Source of the DNA: Bacillus sp. BA3
Lineage (GTDB): Bacteria; Bacillota; Bacilli; Bacillales; DSM-1321
DNA: 64,000 nt
Reading direction: 5' to 3'
Assembly: GCA_002835675.1 (NCBI GenBank)
Contig: PIZR01000002.1
Span: 344,277 to 408,276 of the forward strand
The notes beneath the pieces were generated by a model, which was not told the DNA's origin, did not search any database, and worked only from the letters and a program-made list of their open reading frames with translations. Both the position numbers and the translations under genes were made by a program. Positions 26,179-34,768 of the stretch are shown in pieces (the first letter of the stretch is position 1; every line of letters starts with the position of its first letter).

Positions 26179-27238
26179 GGTATACCAGCCGTTCATATTC
26201 CTCTGAATCCACATAGCCCATCGCAACCGCTTTTCCAATTTCATCCTTCAATTGGCGGTAGCTGACCGTTGCCATTCCTTTTTCATCTCCCATTATCCTG
26301 AGAACCTCAGCCAGGCTTTTTCCATAGAGCAATTCATATACACTGGCCCTTTTATTCCTGGCAGTCATCTTGCAAGCAAAAGTACAGTCCCCTTTACATG
26401 GAAGACATCGCAATTCAACCAGCCGCTGTGCTGTCACGCCAATCAAGCTCTGTTCAACCTCAAGCAAGCTGACACCAAATTCCAGTAACCTGGAGATGGC
26501 GCCCTTGGCATCCCTTGTATGCATGGTTGTAAGTATCAAATGACCGGTTAATGCGGCACGCACTGCAATTTTGGCAGTTTCTGCATCCCTGACTTCCCCA
26601 ACCATGATCACGTCGGGGTCATGCCTCAGGACGGCTTTTAGGCCGACAGAATACGTAATGCCCGCCTTTTCATTGATTTGGACTTGCAGTACCTTTTCGG
26701 ATACATTTTCAATGGGATCTTCAAGTGTAATGATATTTCGATTGATCATTTCGTAGGCATGGTGAAGCAGGGAATATAATGTCGTGGTTTTTCCACTGCC
26801 AGTCGGACCGGTAAATATGAGCATGCCATGGGAATGCTTCAGGAGTGCAATCAATTTTTGGACGGTATTTGGAAATAAGGATAACTGTTCGAGAGGAAGG
26901 ATATTCTGTTGGGGTATTAAGCGGATGACCAAACTTTCGAGATGGGCAGTGGGTAAAGTGGAAAGGCGGAGCCCGACAACCTGGTTAGCCAAATTAATGG
27001 TGAGGGCACCACTCTGGGGCCTCCTTTTCTCCCCTATATCCATCGAGGCAAGGAACTTCAAATGAGCGATCAGCCTTTCAGCTTCAAAGAATGATAATGT
27101 TTCCTGGGGTACAAGCTTATTGTCTATCCTGAATTGGATGAGAGGTCCCTCCCTCCGAAAAAAAATGTGGATATCCGATGCAGATTCCTGAATGGCACGG
27201 GTTAATATTTTTTCTGCGGTCTTTTCAATCGATATCAA
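26162..27238 (-). CDS. comGA: Competence pilus ATPase ComGA
   Basis: A traffic ATPase of the PilB/GspE family that drives pseudopilus assembly. Walker A GPTGSGKTTTLY, the Asp box ITLEDPIE, Walker B VIMVGEVRDAETA and the His box LTTMHT are present, with Cys near the C-terminus (CLPCKGDCTFAC). I prefer the TTG start at 27238 (ISIEKTAEKIL), as it aligns with B. subtilis ComGA and lies 11 bases from AGGAGG; an ATG at 27247 is possible. First gene of comG; no clear K-box was recognised upstream. Confidence 0.92.
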   Translation of the reverse strand: MISIEKTAEKILTRAIQESASDIHIFFRREGPLIQFRIDNKLVPQETLSFFEAERLIAHLKFLASMDIGEKRRPQSGALTINLANQVVGLRLSTLPTAHLESLVIRLIPQQNILPLEQLSLFPNTVQKLIALLKHSHGMLIFTGPTGSGKTTTLYSLLHHAYEMINRNIITLEDPIENVSEKVLQVQINEKAGITYSVGLKAVLRHDPDVIMVGEVRDAETAKIAVRAALTGHLILTTMHTRDAKGAISRLLEFGVSLLEVEQSLIGVTAQRLVELRCLPCKGDCTFACKMTARNKRASVYELLYGKSLAEVLRIMGDEKGMATVSYRQLKDEIGKAVAMGYVDSEEYERLVYHETKK

Positions 27239-27307
27239 TTCATTCATCACCTCCTATATTTCTTGTTGTAAGGATTCGACAATCCACGACAAATTCCTGC
27301 TCCAGAA

Positions 27308-27338
27308 TAAAAAAAATTCCCGAAAAGAATTCGAGAAT
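27308..27338 (-). terminator. Terminator between mgsR and comGA
   Basis: On the minus strand ATTCTCGA pairs with TCGGGAAT (one G-U) and is followed by a T8 run. It ends the mgsR transcript just before the comG operon. Confidence 0.8.
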
Positions 27339-27342
27339 CATC

Positions 27343-27723
27343 TTACATGCTCACTTTCAATTCAAGCCTTTGGGAAACCAAATTTCTTAAAGCGTCTACA
27401 TTATGACCTATCACCAGCTTTTCCCCGTCCATGAGGATGGGTCTTCTTAATAACTTCGGTTCTTTTGTTAATAATTGGATGACATCAGAAAGCATCATTT
27501 CGTCAATATTAACTTGTAAGTCTTTGTAAGCTTCACTTCTTGTTGCCAAGACTTCATCAAGTCCTTCCGTTGTCAATTCAAGTATTCTTTTTAACTCTGC
27601 TGCAGTTGGAGTTTCTCTGAATAAATGCCGTTCATCGAAGGAAACATGATTGGCCCTTAACCATTTTTTTGTTTTTCGGCAAGATGTACAACTTGGGTAC
27701 GAAAAGAAAGTTAACTGTGCCAT
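27343..27723 (-). CDS. mgsR: Spx-family stress regulator MgsR
   Basis: A 126-residue ArsC/Spx-like protein with the redox CxxC (C12-T-S-C15) in SYPSCTSCRKTKKWL and the RPILMDGEKLVIG stretch. The length is exactly that of B. subtilis MgsR (yqgZ), a modulator of part of the general stress response. It is an RNA-polymerase-binding regulator that needs no DNA-binding domain. The start ATG at 27723 follows GGGGAG; an ATG at 27756 is too far up. Confidence 0.9.
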   Translation of the reverse strand: MAQLTFFSYPSCTSCRKTKKWLRANHVSFDERHLFRETPTAAELKRILELTTEGLDEVLATRSEAYKDLQVNIDEMMLSDVIQLLTKEPKLLRRPILMDGEKLVIGHNVDALRNLVSQRLELKVSM

Positions 27724-27764
27724 ACTAATCACTCCCCGTTCACATTTTGTATACAATTATAATA

Positions 27765-27793
27765 TATATAATGATTGTATAACATTTGTACAA
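27765..27793 (-). promoter_or_regulatory. Candidate sigma-A promoter of mgsR
   Basis: TTGTAC (complement of 27788-27793), 17-base spacer, TATATA (complement of 27765-27770) on the minus strand, about 42 bases upstream of the ATG. In B. subtilis mgsR is sigma-B-dependent; no good sigma-B motif was found here. Confidence 0.45.
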
Positions 27794-27822
27794 TCGATGT
27801 ATATTTTTTTGCATTATAAAAC

Positions 27823-27850
27823 AGTTTAAATTGTGAACTTTTTTTAAACT
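27823..27850. other. Inverted repeat in the mgsR/regulator intergenic region
   Basis: AGTTTAAA and TTTAAACT form perfect 8-bp arms 12 bases apart, about 90 bases upstream of the regulator start at 27938. It may be an operator for that regulator. It has no T-run placing it as a terminator. Confidence 0.4.
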
Positions 27851-27937
27851 AAAGGGAGTTAGCGCTTTCTATTATTCCATTTTTTTCTGCCTGCATTATA
27901 ATGAACATAGGTAAACTATGGAATACAGGAGGGTGTA

Positions 27938-28639
27938 ATGGAACAAACGTTAAAAATAACAAACGTGTTAGCAGATCCCACCAGATATTATATATATCAG
28001 CATATTGTGAAAAACCATGGCGATGTTTCGGTACAGCAAATTGCCGATTCTTTTAACATCCATCCAAATGTTGCACGTTTACATTTGTCAAAACTTGAAG
28101 ATATCGAAATGTTGACCTCGGATGCCCGAAGGACGGGTAAAGGCGGTCGCCCGAGCCGGCTTTATCGATTATCCGATAAAGTCATTCAGCTTCATTTTCC
28201 ATATAGGAACTATCAGCTGCTTTCCAGGATTGCAATTCAGACGATGATGACATTAGGGGAACATGGAAAACAGGCTCTTTATGAAACGGGAAAAGGCTAC
28301 GGGGAGGAACTGATAAAGCAGCAACTAGCCCTGAACTCGAAGTCGATCGATCGAATTGCTTTTGAGGAAAAAGTCAGCATGCTTAAAAATGCGGCTACCA
28401 TCGCAGGGTTATCTCCTGAAATACAAGCAAGCGAAGAAGAAAATAAAATATACTTTCGTATCTTCAATTGCCCGTTTAAGGAAGTTACTGAAGTGGAGCC
28501 AGGGACAATCTGCTCCATGCACAATTCATTTTTAGAAGGTATGTTCGAAGCCTTGTTTGATAATGTCAATATTGTGGAATTAGAAAACATGATGTCCAAT
28601 TGTACAGCATGCTCATACCAGGCTTCGGTTCTCACATAG
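27938..28639 (+). CDS. Winged-helix regulator with four cysteines (SufR-like layout)
   Basis: A 233-residue protein: an N-terminal winged helix (about 5-85: VLADPTRYYIYQHI, a recognition helix region VARLHLSKLED, wing RRTGKGGRPSRLYRL), then a helical linker and a C-terminal cysteine domain. C178, C192, C222 and C225 are arranged like the cluster-binding cysteines of SufR-type regulators, so an Fe-S cluster or metal may be bound. Targets are unknown. GGAGG precedes the ATG. It is divergent from mgsR; a nearby inverted repeat could be its own operator. Confidence 0.85.
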   Translation: MEQTLKITNVLADPTRYYIYQHIVKNHGDVSVQQIADSFNIHPNVARLHLSKLEDIEMLTSDARRTGKGGRPSRLYRLSDKVIQLHFPYRNYQLLSRIAIQTMMTLGEHGKQALYETGKGYGEELIKQQLALNSKSIDRIAFEEKVSMLKNAATIAGLSPEIQASEEENKIYFRIFNCPFKEVTEVEPGTICSMHNSFLEGMFEALFDNVNIVELENMMSNCTACSYQASVLT

Positions 28640-28724
28640 AAACAAAAGGCATCCTTTACATTACCTTACAATTTCATTTATAATTATTTAGAATGTACAC
28701 GACTAGACATAAGGAGGGATTCGG

Positions 28725-28967
28725 ATGGAACGCATGTTCAGAGTATGTGGATTTTGGACAGGAATTATGGCAATTTTCTTTTATCTTGGCCATATGCATC
28801 AAACGTCTTTGCTTTTCTTTGCACAAACGATCTTTTTTGTTCTTTTAAGTTATTTGAAATTATCTGAGCGCATGTATATTTATGTTTTCGGCGCCTATCT
28901 TACCGTTTTCTTTGCAGGATTTTCCTACTGGAGCGTATTTATGATGACTCCTGGTACTGCGCATTAA
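28725..28967 (+). CDS. yqgY: DUF2626 membrane protein YqgY
   Basis: An 80-residue protein made of three hydrophobic helices (about 10-25, 27-45, 47-70), matching YqgY by length, sequence character (MERMFRVCGFWTGIMA) and position. Function unknown. AAGGAGGG precedes the ATG. It lies downstream of the regulator and ends at a terminator. Confidence 0.9.
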   Translation: MERMFRVCGFWTGIMAIFFYLGHMHQTSLLFFAQTIFFVLLSYLKLSERMYIYVFGAYLTVFFAGFSYWSVFMMTPGTAH

Positions 28968-28985
28968 GAACAAGCAATATTACAT

Positions 28986-29014
28986 AACCCATGAATTTTG
29001 ATTCATGGGTTTTT
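28986..29014. terminator. Terminator yqgY/methyltransferase
   Basis: AACCCATGAA and TTCATGGGTT form a stem with a 6-base loop and a T-run on the plus strand; also usable by the convergent gene. Confidence 0.85.
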
Positions 29015-29019
29015 ACTTG

Positions 29020-30120
29020 TCACCATTCAGGAAAGATCCTTACATCGTCTGCTAAATTCTTCGATTGAAGCAACACTTTGAAATGTTCACTAAATCCCCC
29101 TGGAACGATTAGCCCGCGAATTGCACGATTACGCTTCGCCGTTTTCGAGAATGGATCAGTTCCTTGATGGTCCCTCAATTCCTCTAATATTCCTGCCTTA
29201 AGCAAGAATTCATTTTGAAGAAAAAGCCCATGATTGGAAAGATCCTTTCTTTTTCCAATCTCGATTAATGTATCAAAATGGATATGTGTCGTCAGATCCA
29301 TATCACCAGGATACATAAGTGGATCTTTAATCATTTGGTGCTCATAATAGCCCCTCAAGCTCCCTTGAAGATGAGCTGGCTCCTTCCATTCCCTTTCGGT
29401 ATAGCCATAATCAATTGTAAGGAGTATACCCGATTCGATACAGGAAACGATCTTCTCATATTCACGGATCATTTTTAACGGAACTTCATATCGTTGTCTT
29501 TCATTTAAGGTGATAGTTCGTTCTGTAAGGTAAGATAGAATGTCAGGGTTGTCCAAAGGTTCCCTCATCTCTACCAAATCTCCTTCCTTTTCAGTGACGA
29601 AAACCTCTACGAGGGCTCCCTTATACTTTTCGATCACGTGTACAGGCAACGCGTCGAAAAGTTCATTTGAAAAGAGGATACCATTTACCTTCGTCCATTT
29701 TTCCAAACTGGCAGCAGAAACTGCCTGTTTGAACATCCCTATACGTTCTTGCTGAAGCCTTCTATGAAATGGACTTTCATCCACAAGGATGTAAGTCAAA
29801 GAGTCCCATATCTGCGGTTCCAATTCCTTCATGGAAACGAGGATATCATAAGCGAGCTTACCATCACCTGCGCCGACCTCGATGATTTTTGGTGAAACTC
29901 CGCAGCTTTTTATTAAATAAACGAACCATCTGGCCAAAGATCTCCCAAATGCATCCCCAACATTGCCAGACGTATAAAAATCCCCTCTGGAGCCAATCTT
30001 CTTTTTTTCGCGTACATAGTAGCCTATATTGGGCGCATATAAAACAGCTTCCATATAGTCATGATAGGAAATTCTTTTTTGGGGGCTTCCTGCAATCAAT
30101 TCCTTTAAGTGATTTTTCAA
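29020..30120 (-). CDS. SAM-dependent methyltransferase, MidA/NDUFAF7 family
   Basis: A 366-residue protein of the COG1565 (DUF185) family: ISYHDYMEAVLYAPNIGYYV, GSRGDFYTSGNVGDAFG, then the SAM site IIEVGAGDGKLAYDIL and the GILFSNELFDALPVH stretch. Mitochondrial relatives methylate an arginine of complex I; the bacterial substrate is not known. GGAGG at 30128-30132 with a 7-base spacer indicates the TTG start at 30120; an ATG at 30153 gives a longer tail. Monocistronic, convergent with yqgY. Confidence 0.88.
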   Translation of the reverse strand: MKNHLKELIAGSPQKRISYHDYMEAVLYAPNIGYYVREKKKIGSRGDFYTSGNVGDAFGRSLARWFVYLIKSCGVSPKIIEVGAGDGKLAYDILVSMKELEPQIWDSLTYILVDESPFHRRLQQERIGMFKQAVSAASLEKWTKVNGILFSNELFDALPVHVIEKYKGALVEVFVTEKEGDLVEMREPLDNPDILSYLTERTITLNERQRYEVPLKMIREYEKIVSCIESGILLTIDYGYTEREWKEPAHLQGSLRGYYEHQMIKDPLMYPGDMDLTTHIHFDTLIEIGKRKDLSNHGLFLQNEFLLKAGILEELRDHQGTDPFSKTAKRNRAIRGLIVPGGFSEHFKVLLQSKNLADDVRIFPEW

Positions 30121-30382
30121 CACAATGCCTCCGTCTCCATGATCTTCAATCATATGAAAATTAAATGTTCCTTTTCTTTACAAAACGCATAAGTTCACAA
30201 AATGTTCAATTTTTTCATCTTACAGTCATAAGCGTGCCATCATTACAAAATGAATGTTTTCAACAAATCTTAGTTCAGAGCTGAATCAAAGTCATGCACA
30301 CAAGACAAGGCCCCATTTTTTATATTCAGTATAGTTCTGGAAATGACCCATTTCAATATTTTTACATAATTAAGACTTTTTA

Positions 30383-30408
30383 AAAAACAGGTGCCATACG
30401 GCACCTGC
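30383..30408 (-). terminator. Terminator of yqgX
   Basis: CAGGTGCC and GGCACCTG form an 8-bp stem with a 4-base loop, followed by T6 on the minus strand, 9 bases past the stop codon. Confidence 0.85.
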
Positions 30409-30416
30409 AAAGGTCA

Positions 30417-31043
30417 TTATCTCAAAAAGGGATTAGTATTCTTTTCATCCAGAATGGTCGTGACAGGCCCATGACCAGGAAATACGATCGTATCATCAGA
30501 AAGTGACAGCAGCTTCGTTTCAATGCTATTTAACAGCACTGCCTCGCTTCCGCCTATTAAATCGGTTCTGCCTACGCTTCCTTGGAACAAGACGTCCCCT
30601 GAAAATAGGAGCCGTTGCTCCTTGGCATAATACGAAACGCTCCCTGGTGAGTGTCCGGGAGTTTCGAATACTTCGAAAGTGAATCCCCCAATAGTAAGTT
30701 CTTGCTCATTTGCCAGGAAGTGATCGGCAGGCTTCATGCGCATTGGATTTTCAGGGAACCAGTTTTGAGAACCATTCAATGCGGGATCAAGTAGCCACTT
30801 GGCCTCTTTTTCATGAATATATGCAGGTATCCCATAATGTTCCCGAATAGCATCAAGAGCACCGATATGGTCAAAATGTGCATGTGTCAATAAAATCGCC
30901 AAAGGCTTTAAATTTTTTGTTTGTATGTACTGTATGATTTTCTGCGGCTCTTCACCCGGATCGAAAATGATGCAATCCTGTCCATCGGAAACTACATAAC
31001 AATTCGTTTGCAGCGGGCCTAGAGGTATTTGTGTCCATTTCAT
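30417..31043 (-). CDS. yqgX: Metallo-beta-lactamase fold hydrolase YqgX (glyoxalase II-like)
   Basis: A 208-residue MBL-fold protein with the zinc motif HAHFDHIG, further ligands in TPGHSPGS, FSGDVLF and FPGHGP, as in glyoxalase II relatives. It probably hydrolyses a thioester such as a bacillithiol or glutathione conjugate; the substrate is not established. ATG at 31043 (MKWTQIPLG) is chosen over upstream starts, because TTGGAG lies 9 bases before it. Confidence 0.9.
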   Translation of the reverse strand: MKWTQIPLGPLQTNCYVVSDGQDCIIFDPGEEPQKIIQYIQTKNLKPLAILLTHAHFDHIGALDAIREHYGIPAYIHEKEAKWLLDPALNGSQNWFPENPMRMKPADHFLANEQELTIGGFTFEVFETPGHSPGSVSYYAKEQRLLFSGDVLFQGSVGRTDLIGGSEAVLLNSIETKLLSLSDDTIVFPGHGPVTTILDEKNTNPFLR

Positions 31044-31274
31044 TTCCATCAGCTCCAATATGATTTTCTATCTTCATCTTACACTAATTAGGCTGCTAAT
31101 GTTAATCCAGTTTACTCAAGTCATAGAAGTGTCACCTATTAAACCTCGACAAATAATTGAAAAAATATTAAGATATTAACAAATGCAATCTTTTCTACAT
31201 ATTTTTGGTAGTTGCTTTATTCTCTGGGTATATTATTAGGGATTAAGTATTCATTACGAAAAGGGGGTTTTGAC

Positions 31275-31448
31275 ATGATATTAATGGTAGTTTTCGGACT
31301 TGTGGCTATATTAGGAGTAGTAGCTGTGTTTACCTCATTAAAAAAGAGAAACTTCTTAGGATTCATTTTTGCTGCCGGCAGTGCAGTCGTGTTTGGCTGG
31401 TTCACTGTCATGACTGTCATCAACAGCGGTTTTCCAGTTGCCCATTGA
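31275..31448 (+). CDS. yqgW: DUF2759 membrane protein YqgW
   Basis: A 57-residue protein with two hydrophobic helices (MILMVVFGLVAILGVVAVF and FLGFIFAAGSAVVFGWFTV) separated by KKRN. Matches YqgW by position and length. Function unknown. AAGGGGG precedes the ATG. Followed directly by a terminator. Confidence 0.87.
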   Translation: MILMVVFGLVAILGVVAVFTSLKKRNFLGFIFAAGSAVVFGWFTVMTVINSGFPVAH

Positions 31449-31450
31449 AG

Positions 31451-31484
31451 AAAAAAGCTCGCCATCCGGCGAGCTTTTGTTTTA
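31451..31484. terminator. Bidirectional terminator yqgW/yqgU
   Basis: AAAAGCTCGCC and GGCGAGCTTTT form the stem, with A/T-rich flanks on both sides. Confidence 0.85.
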
Positions 31485-31489
31485 GGTCA

Positions 31490-32662
31490 TCATGTTTGTT
31501 TGAACAATCTTTGTATTTGATGGGTTTTCATATCAATGATTTTCTCAAATTGATATCCATATAAGCAGAAGTTGCCATCAAGCGAACAGCTTAATGGTTC
31601 ATTTTCCATGTCCTTCATCAATTCTTCTTGTGTGCCTTTTCCCCAATTAAATTTAGTTAAGGTAAACCTTCCCTTATATTGGTCCGCATCTTTTGATTCA
31701 TTAGGAATAAACGTTATCAATTCCTTGTCTTTTTCAATGAAATCATAGGATGGGATCACCCAATCTGAAAAGCTTTTCAATAGTGGTACGGAAAAAGAAT
31801 GGATCGGCTTGTTTGATGGATCATAAAATGCATATGTACCCCGATCTTGATTTTCTGTCTCCACTTGAATCGTCATCAGCGCTTGTTTCATTTTTTTAAA
31901 GTGAATGACATCGAGCATAAGGCTTTCCGTTCCATCCCCATTAAGCGCTTTTCTTTCTAGGGGTGCCGTCAAAGCAGGTTCTTCCCTGTCCCAATCGAGA
32001 AACATCAAATCTTTTTCACTTGCCCATTGAGCAAAGGGCTGTGGAAAGTCAAGAGTTTCCATTGTTTGTTCATCTGGATTCAACACATAACTGTTGTATG
32101 TCCAATCTTCATAAAAACTCGATAAAAACAACCGGCCATCTTTAAATGAATTCCACTCATAAGCTAATTCATAGGCTGGGATCGCCACGGAATACAGTGG
32201 ATTTCCCGTTTTATCGAGTATTGTGATGGATGCTTTGCCCGAAGAGGTGAAGGACGATAACAAAACATGCGTACCAGACGGACTGATCGATACTTCAGAG
32301 AACTCAAAAGCCGGCTGATAGAAAACGGAAGTATCATTCGTTTCCAAATTCCATGCCATCAGCTGGGATAATTCATTACCATCCCGCTTCACAGAATATA
32401 AAATGGTTTTGGAATCCAGCCATCCTACAATGGCTTCGATTTTATCCGTTTCTGCAGTCGGGACCTTTAAATTGCTTACTGAAGTTTCAAGGTTTGATTG
32501 GGAGTGTTCTTTTTCCGTATCATTTACGGGTTTACTAAGGTCCTTGGAAGGCTCACAAGCCGAGATAAGAAGGATAGTGGAGATAAATAATGGGATGATA
32601 CACAACATCTTACAAATGGAAAGCCGCATACAAAGTGCTGCTTTGGATACTTTAATCTCCAC
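31490..32662 (-). CDS. yqgU: Lipoprotein YqgU with probable beta-propeller domain
   Basis: The 390-residue product has an N-terminal signal peptide ending in a lipobox (LLISAC, Cys at about 36), so it is anchored on the outer face of the membrane. The remainder has repeated W/G-rich blades (VGWLDSKTILY, LSSFTSSGKASI, MFLDWDREEPAL) suggesting a WD40-like propeller. Function unknown. The start is uncertain: GTG 32662 lies only 3 bases from GGAGG, while ATG 32629 gives an ideal signal peptide but has no site. Confidence 0.82.
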   Translation of the reverse strand: MEIKVSKAALCMRLSICKMLCIIPLFISTILLISACEPSKDLSKPVNDTEKEHSQSNLETSVSNLKVPTAETDKIEAIVGWLDSKTILYSVKRDGNELSQLMAWNLETNDTSVFYQPAFEFSEVSISPSGTHVLLSSFTSSGKASITILDKTGNPLYSVAIPAYELAYEWNSFKDGRLFLSSFYEDWTYNSYVLNPDEQTMETLDFPQPFAQWASEKDLMFLDWDREEPALTAPLERKALNGDGTESLMLDVIHFKKMKQALMTIQVETENQDRGTYAFYDPSNKPIHSFSVPLLKSFSDWVIPSYDFIEKDKELITFIPNESKDADQYKGRFTLTKFNWGKGTQEELMKDMENEPLSCSLDGNFCLYGYQFEKIIDMKTHQIQRLFKQT

Positions 32663-32835
32663 ACACCTCCCTCTTCAAAACTAAAACGCCTGGCATATGT
32701 GAGCGAGACATTAGAAAGAGAGTAAGGATTAACCAATCGAATCCTTACGACTTTCATTATAAAGTAAAAAAGAGAAAATGTGGCGAATAATGATCTTATA
32801 TTTTTTTGGAAGTATATGCCTTATAGGGAAATGTA

Positions 32836-34002
32836 TCACATATAAAGGCCTGCCACCAATATCTTGACGGTATCTTCATATATACCCGGCAAATGGGATA
32901 GCGGAAGCGGATTGATGCCCTTTCCCAATTCGATTGTGAAACCGCCGCGTTTGAATTCCTGAATGAACCAATCTTTATACCCGGCATGGCTGTCAACGTA
33001 TTGTACGGCCCGATATCCGCTGCGTTCCTCAAACTCCCTTGCAACATTCGCTGCCTCTTCAGGTTCATGTCCCTCATATCCCCAATAGAATTCTTTTCCC
33101 TGGGTGTGAAGTGCAAGCACTCTTTCGAAATTCCGCCTCATTGCCAGCTCCTTCATGGCCAATGCTTCTGGTTCTGATAACGCGGACTCTCCTGGAAAAT
33201 CTCTTGGAGCAGGGGCTTTTGGAATCTTTCTACGCTTTTCAATCTCCCAATTGGCAGGATATTGATTATTCAGGTCTACACCGCGGATATTGGCTTTCCA
33301 AGCATAAAAGGCAGGGTTGCCATTGTTTATTTTTAAAACATCGACCTTCCCCTCTGCCGCCTCCTCCCCCTTCAGGACAAGCTCGACTCCATCCGGATTC
33401 ACCATTGGAACAATCGAAATGGTCATATCCCGATAAAAGGGCATACAATCCATTCCGCAAAGTGTACAATCATTCGTTACTGCCAGCAGAAAATCATTCA
33501 GCCATTTCATCAAAACCGCCGAAGTGATCCATTCATTAGCATGGAATGAACCGTTATAATGTATGATCTTATCGCCTTGACCGATCCTTACCTCAAGGAG
33601 TTCTTTTCCCAACACACTCCTCCCGATCGATTCAACCTTAATAAAGGGGTAATGAAAAGATAGAGTATCCAGATCGTCAAGAAGTGATTGATAATCATAG
33701 GGCTTGTCGGTGACAATCATGGGATTCATGACCCGGACGGGCACGGAAAAAGGTTTTTGTCCACCTTGATTCAATAATGATACCCCATCGATGGGCAGGT
33801 GATATTGTAATGCGATTTCGGCAAAATCGATATCTAACCGGGACTCTTCCTGAACAATGTATCCAGGTATCTGTACTTCCATGCCATTTGGCAAAACCCC
33901 GCCAGTAATGGCGGGATTGGCATCCTCTATCAAAACCCGGGGAATTTGGAACAATTGACTGTAATATGCCAAATCATCCCCGCTTCTGCTCACGACTTTC
34001 AT
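32836..34002 (-). CDS. yqgT: Gamma-D-glutamyl-L-diamino acid endopeptidase I (M14)
   Basis: A 388-residue peptidoglycan endopeptidase of the zinc carboxypeptidase family. An N-terminal LysM-like part (about 1-50) precedes the M14 domain. Zinc ligands are in SFHANEW (HxxE) and LALHTQG, and the catalytic Glu is in FTIELGKG. It probably cleaves the gamma-D-Glu-diaminopimelate bond in spore or cell wall peptides. No signal peptide, as in its B. subtilis relative. It starts at ATG 34002. Confidence 0.92.
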   Translation of the reverse strand: MKVVSRSGDDLAYYSQLFQIPRVLIEDANPAITGGVLPNGMEVQIPGYIVQEESRLDIDFAEIALQYHLPIDGVSLLNQGGQKPFSVPVRVMNPMIVTDKPYDYQSLLDDLDTLSFHYPFIKVESIGRSVLGKELLEVRIGQGDKIIHYNGSFHANEWITSAVLMKWLNDFLLAVTNDCTLCGMDCMPFYRDMTISIVPMVNPDGVELVLKGEEAAEGKVDVLKINNGNPAFYAWKANIRGVDLNNQYPANWEIEKRRKIPKAPAPRDFPGESALSEPEALAMKELAMRRNFERVLALHTQGKEFYWGYEGHEPEEAANVAREFEERSGYRAVQYVDSHAGYKDWFIQEFKRGGFTIELGKGINPLPLSHLPGIYEDTVKILVAGLYM

Positions 34003-34194
34003 TCAGCCTCCGCCCCTTTCATTGTTTTATCTTTATGAAGCGAAAGACAGAAAGATGTTCAGGAAGTCTCACGTGTTCCAATAATTGTAATGGGTACTGA
34101 TTTTCCTGAAGAAACAAAAAAAAACCTGGATTGCGCCAGGTATCAGTAGACAAACTCGATGAAAATCACCTACAGGTTGTTTGTACAATTTGAA

Positions 34195-34263
34195 CGTCGA
34201 TTTCCTCTTCAGGCACTCGCTTTCCGCGTCCAAGGGAGCCGCGCACCTTACATTCCAATCAAC
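34195..34263. repeat. Stem-loop repeat, copy B (shortened)
   Basis: Reduced copy of the element at 3727-3850: GTCGATTTCC... to ...TCCAATCAAC, with CACTCGCTTTCCGC inside but most of the GC-rich arm deleted. The context GTACAATTTG before it and AACTTTTTAGATAGA after it match copy A as well. Confidence 0.65.
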
Positions 34264-34338
34264 TTTGTTTTAACTTTTTAGATAGACACTATTGTCTACA
34301 GTCTTTTTGTTTTAGTATTTAAACTGATGTAACTTGAG

Positions 34339-34690
34339 TCTATTCAGCGATATCGGCTTGAAATGATTACTTTAGATCAATTGATGCCATCGAACGATTT
34401 TGTAGTCGGCACGATTGTAACACGAGATATGATAGGAATATCCTAAAAGTCTATAGCGGAAAAGTTGATTGGAAGAGTTGGAAAACCGAAAGCTGTTGTC
34501 GCACGTGCACCTTATAAACACCTGCAATTACCGAGTTACTTATTATCGTGAGTATCAATCACCGAAACATATTGCGGAACGAGTTCTTTTTTAGCACAAA
34601 GATCATCAAAAATAGTGACACGTCATAATGGGCAAGAATAAGTGGAAGTATCGCGAGAGGTCAACTGTTTCTCCATACCTGCTTCAATTC
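34339..34690 (+). pseudogene. Decayed IS1182-like transposase remnant, copy B
   Basis: SIQRYRLEMITLDQLMPSNDFVV from 34339 and VTRHNGQE* near 34615 match the two islands of copy A, with more of the middle kept (Y-R-E-Y near 34550), and stop codons throughout. Like copy A it follows a stem-loop repeat. The middle of the transposase gene is missing. Confidence 0.7.
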
Positions 34691-34768
34691 CAATAAAGAA
34701 TCAAAAGGTCCCATCTCGGAACCCTTTTGTGTACAAATTGAAACCTGGATTGCGCCATGTTTCTTTTT

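Larger units (their letters stand above)
34003..34768. other. Gene-poor region yqgT/yqgS
   Basis: Besides stem-loop copy B and IS remnant copy B, it holds an imperfect hairpin at about 34705-34734 (AAAAGG...CCTTTT) where copy A has a strong terminator. I see no intact gene. Confidence 0.5.

Noticed and set aside
27251..27307. ComK box upstream of comGA
   Set aside because: No clear pair of AAAA-N5-TTTT motifs at the right spacing was seen between the mgsR terminator and the start codon; it may be more degenerate than I can judge by eye.
33039..33527. 162-codon frame on the plus strand inside yqgT
   Set aside because: It lies fully antisense to a well-supported M14 peptidase gene, has Pro/His/Ser-rich low-complexity content and no binding site.
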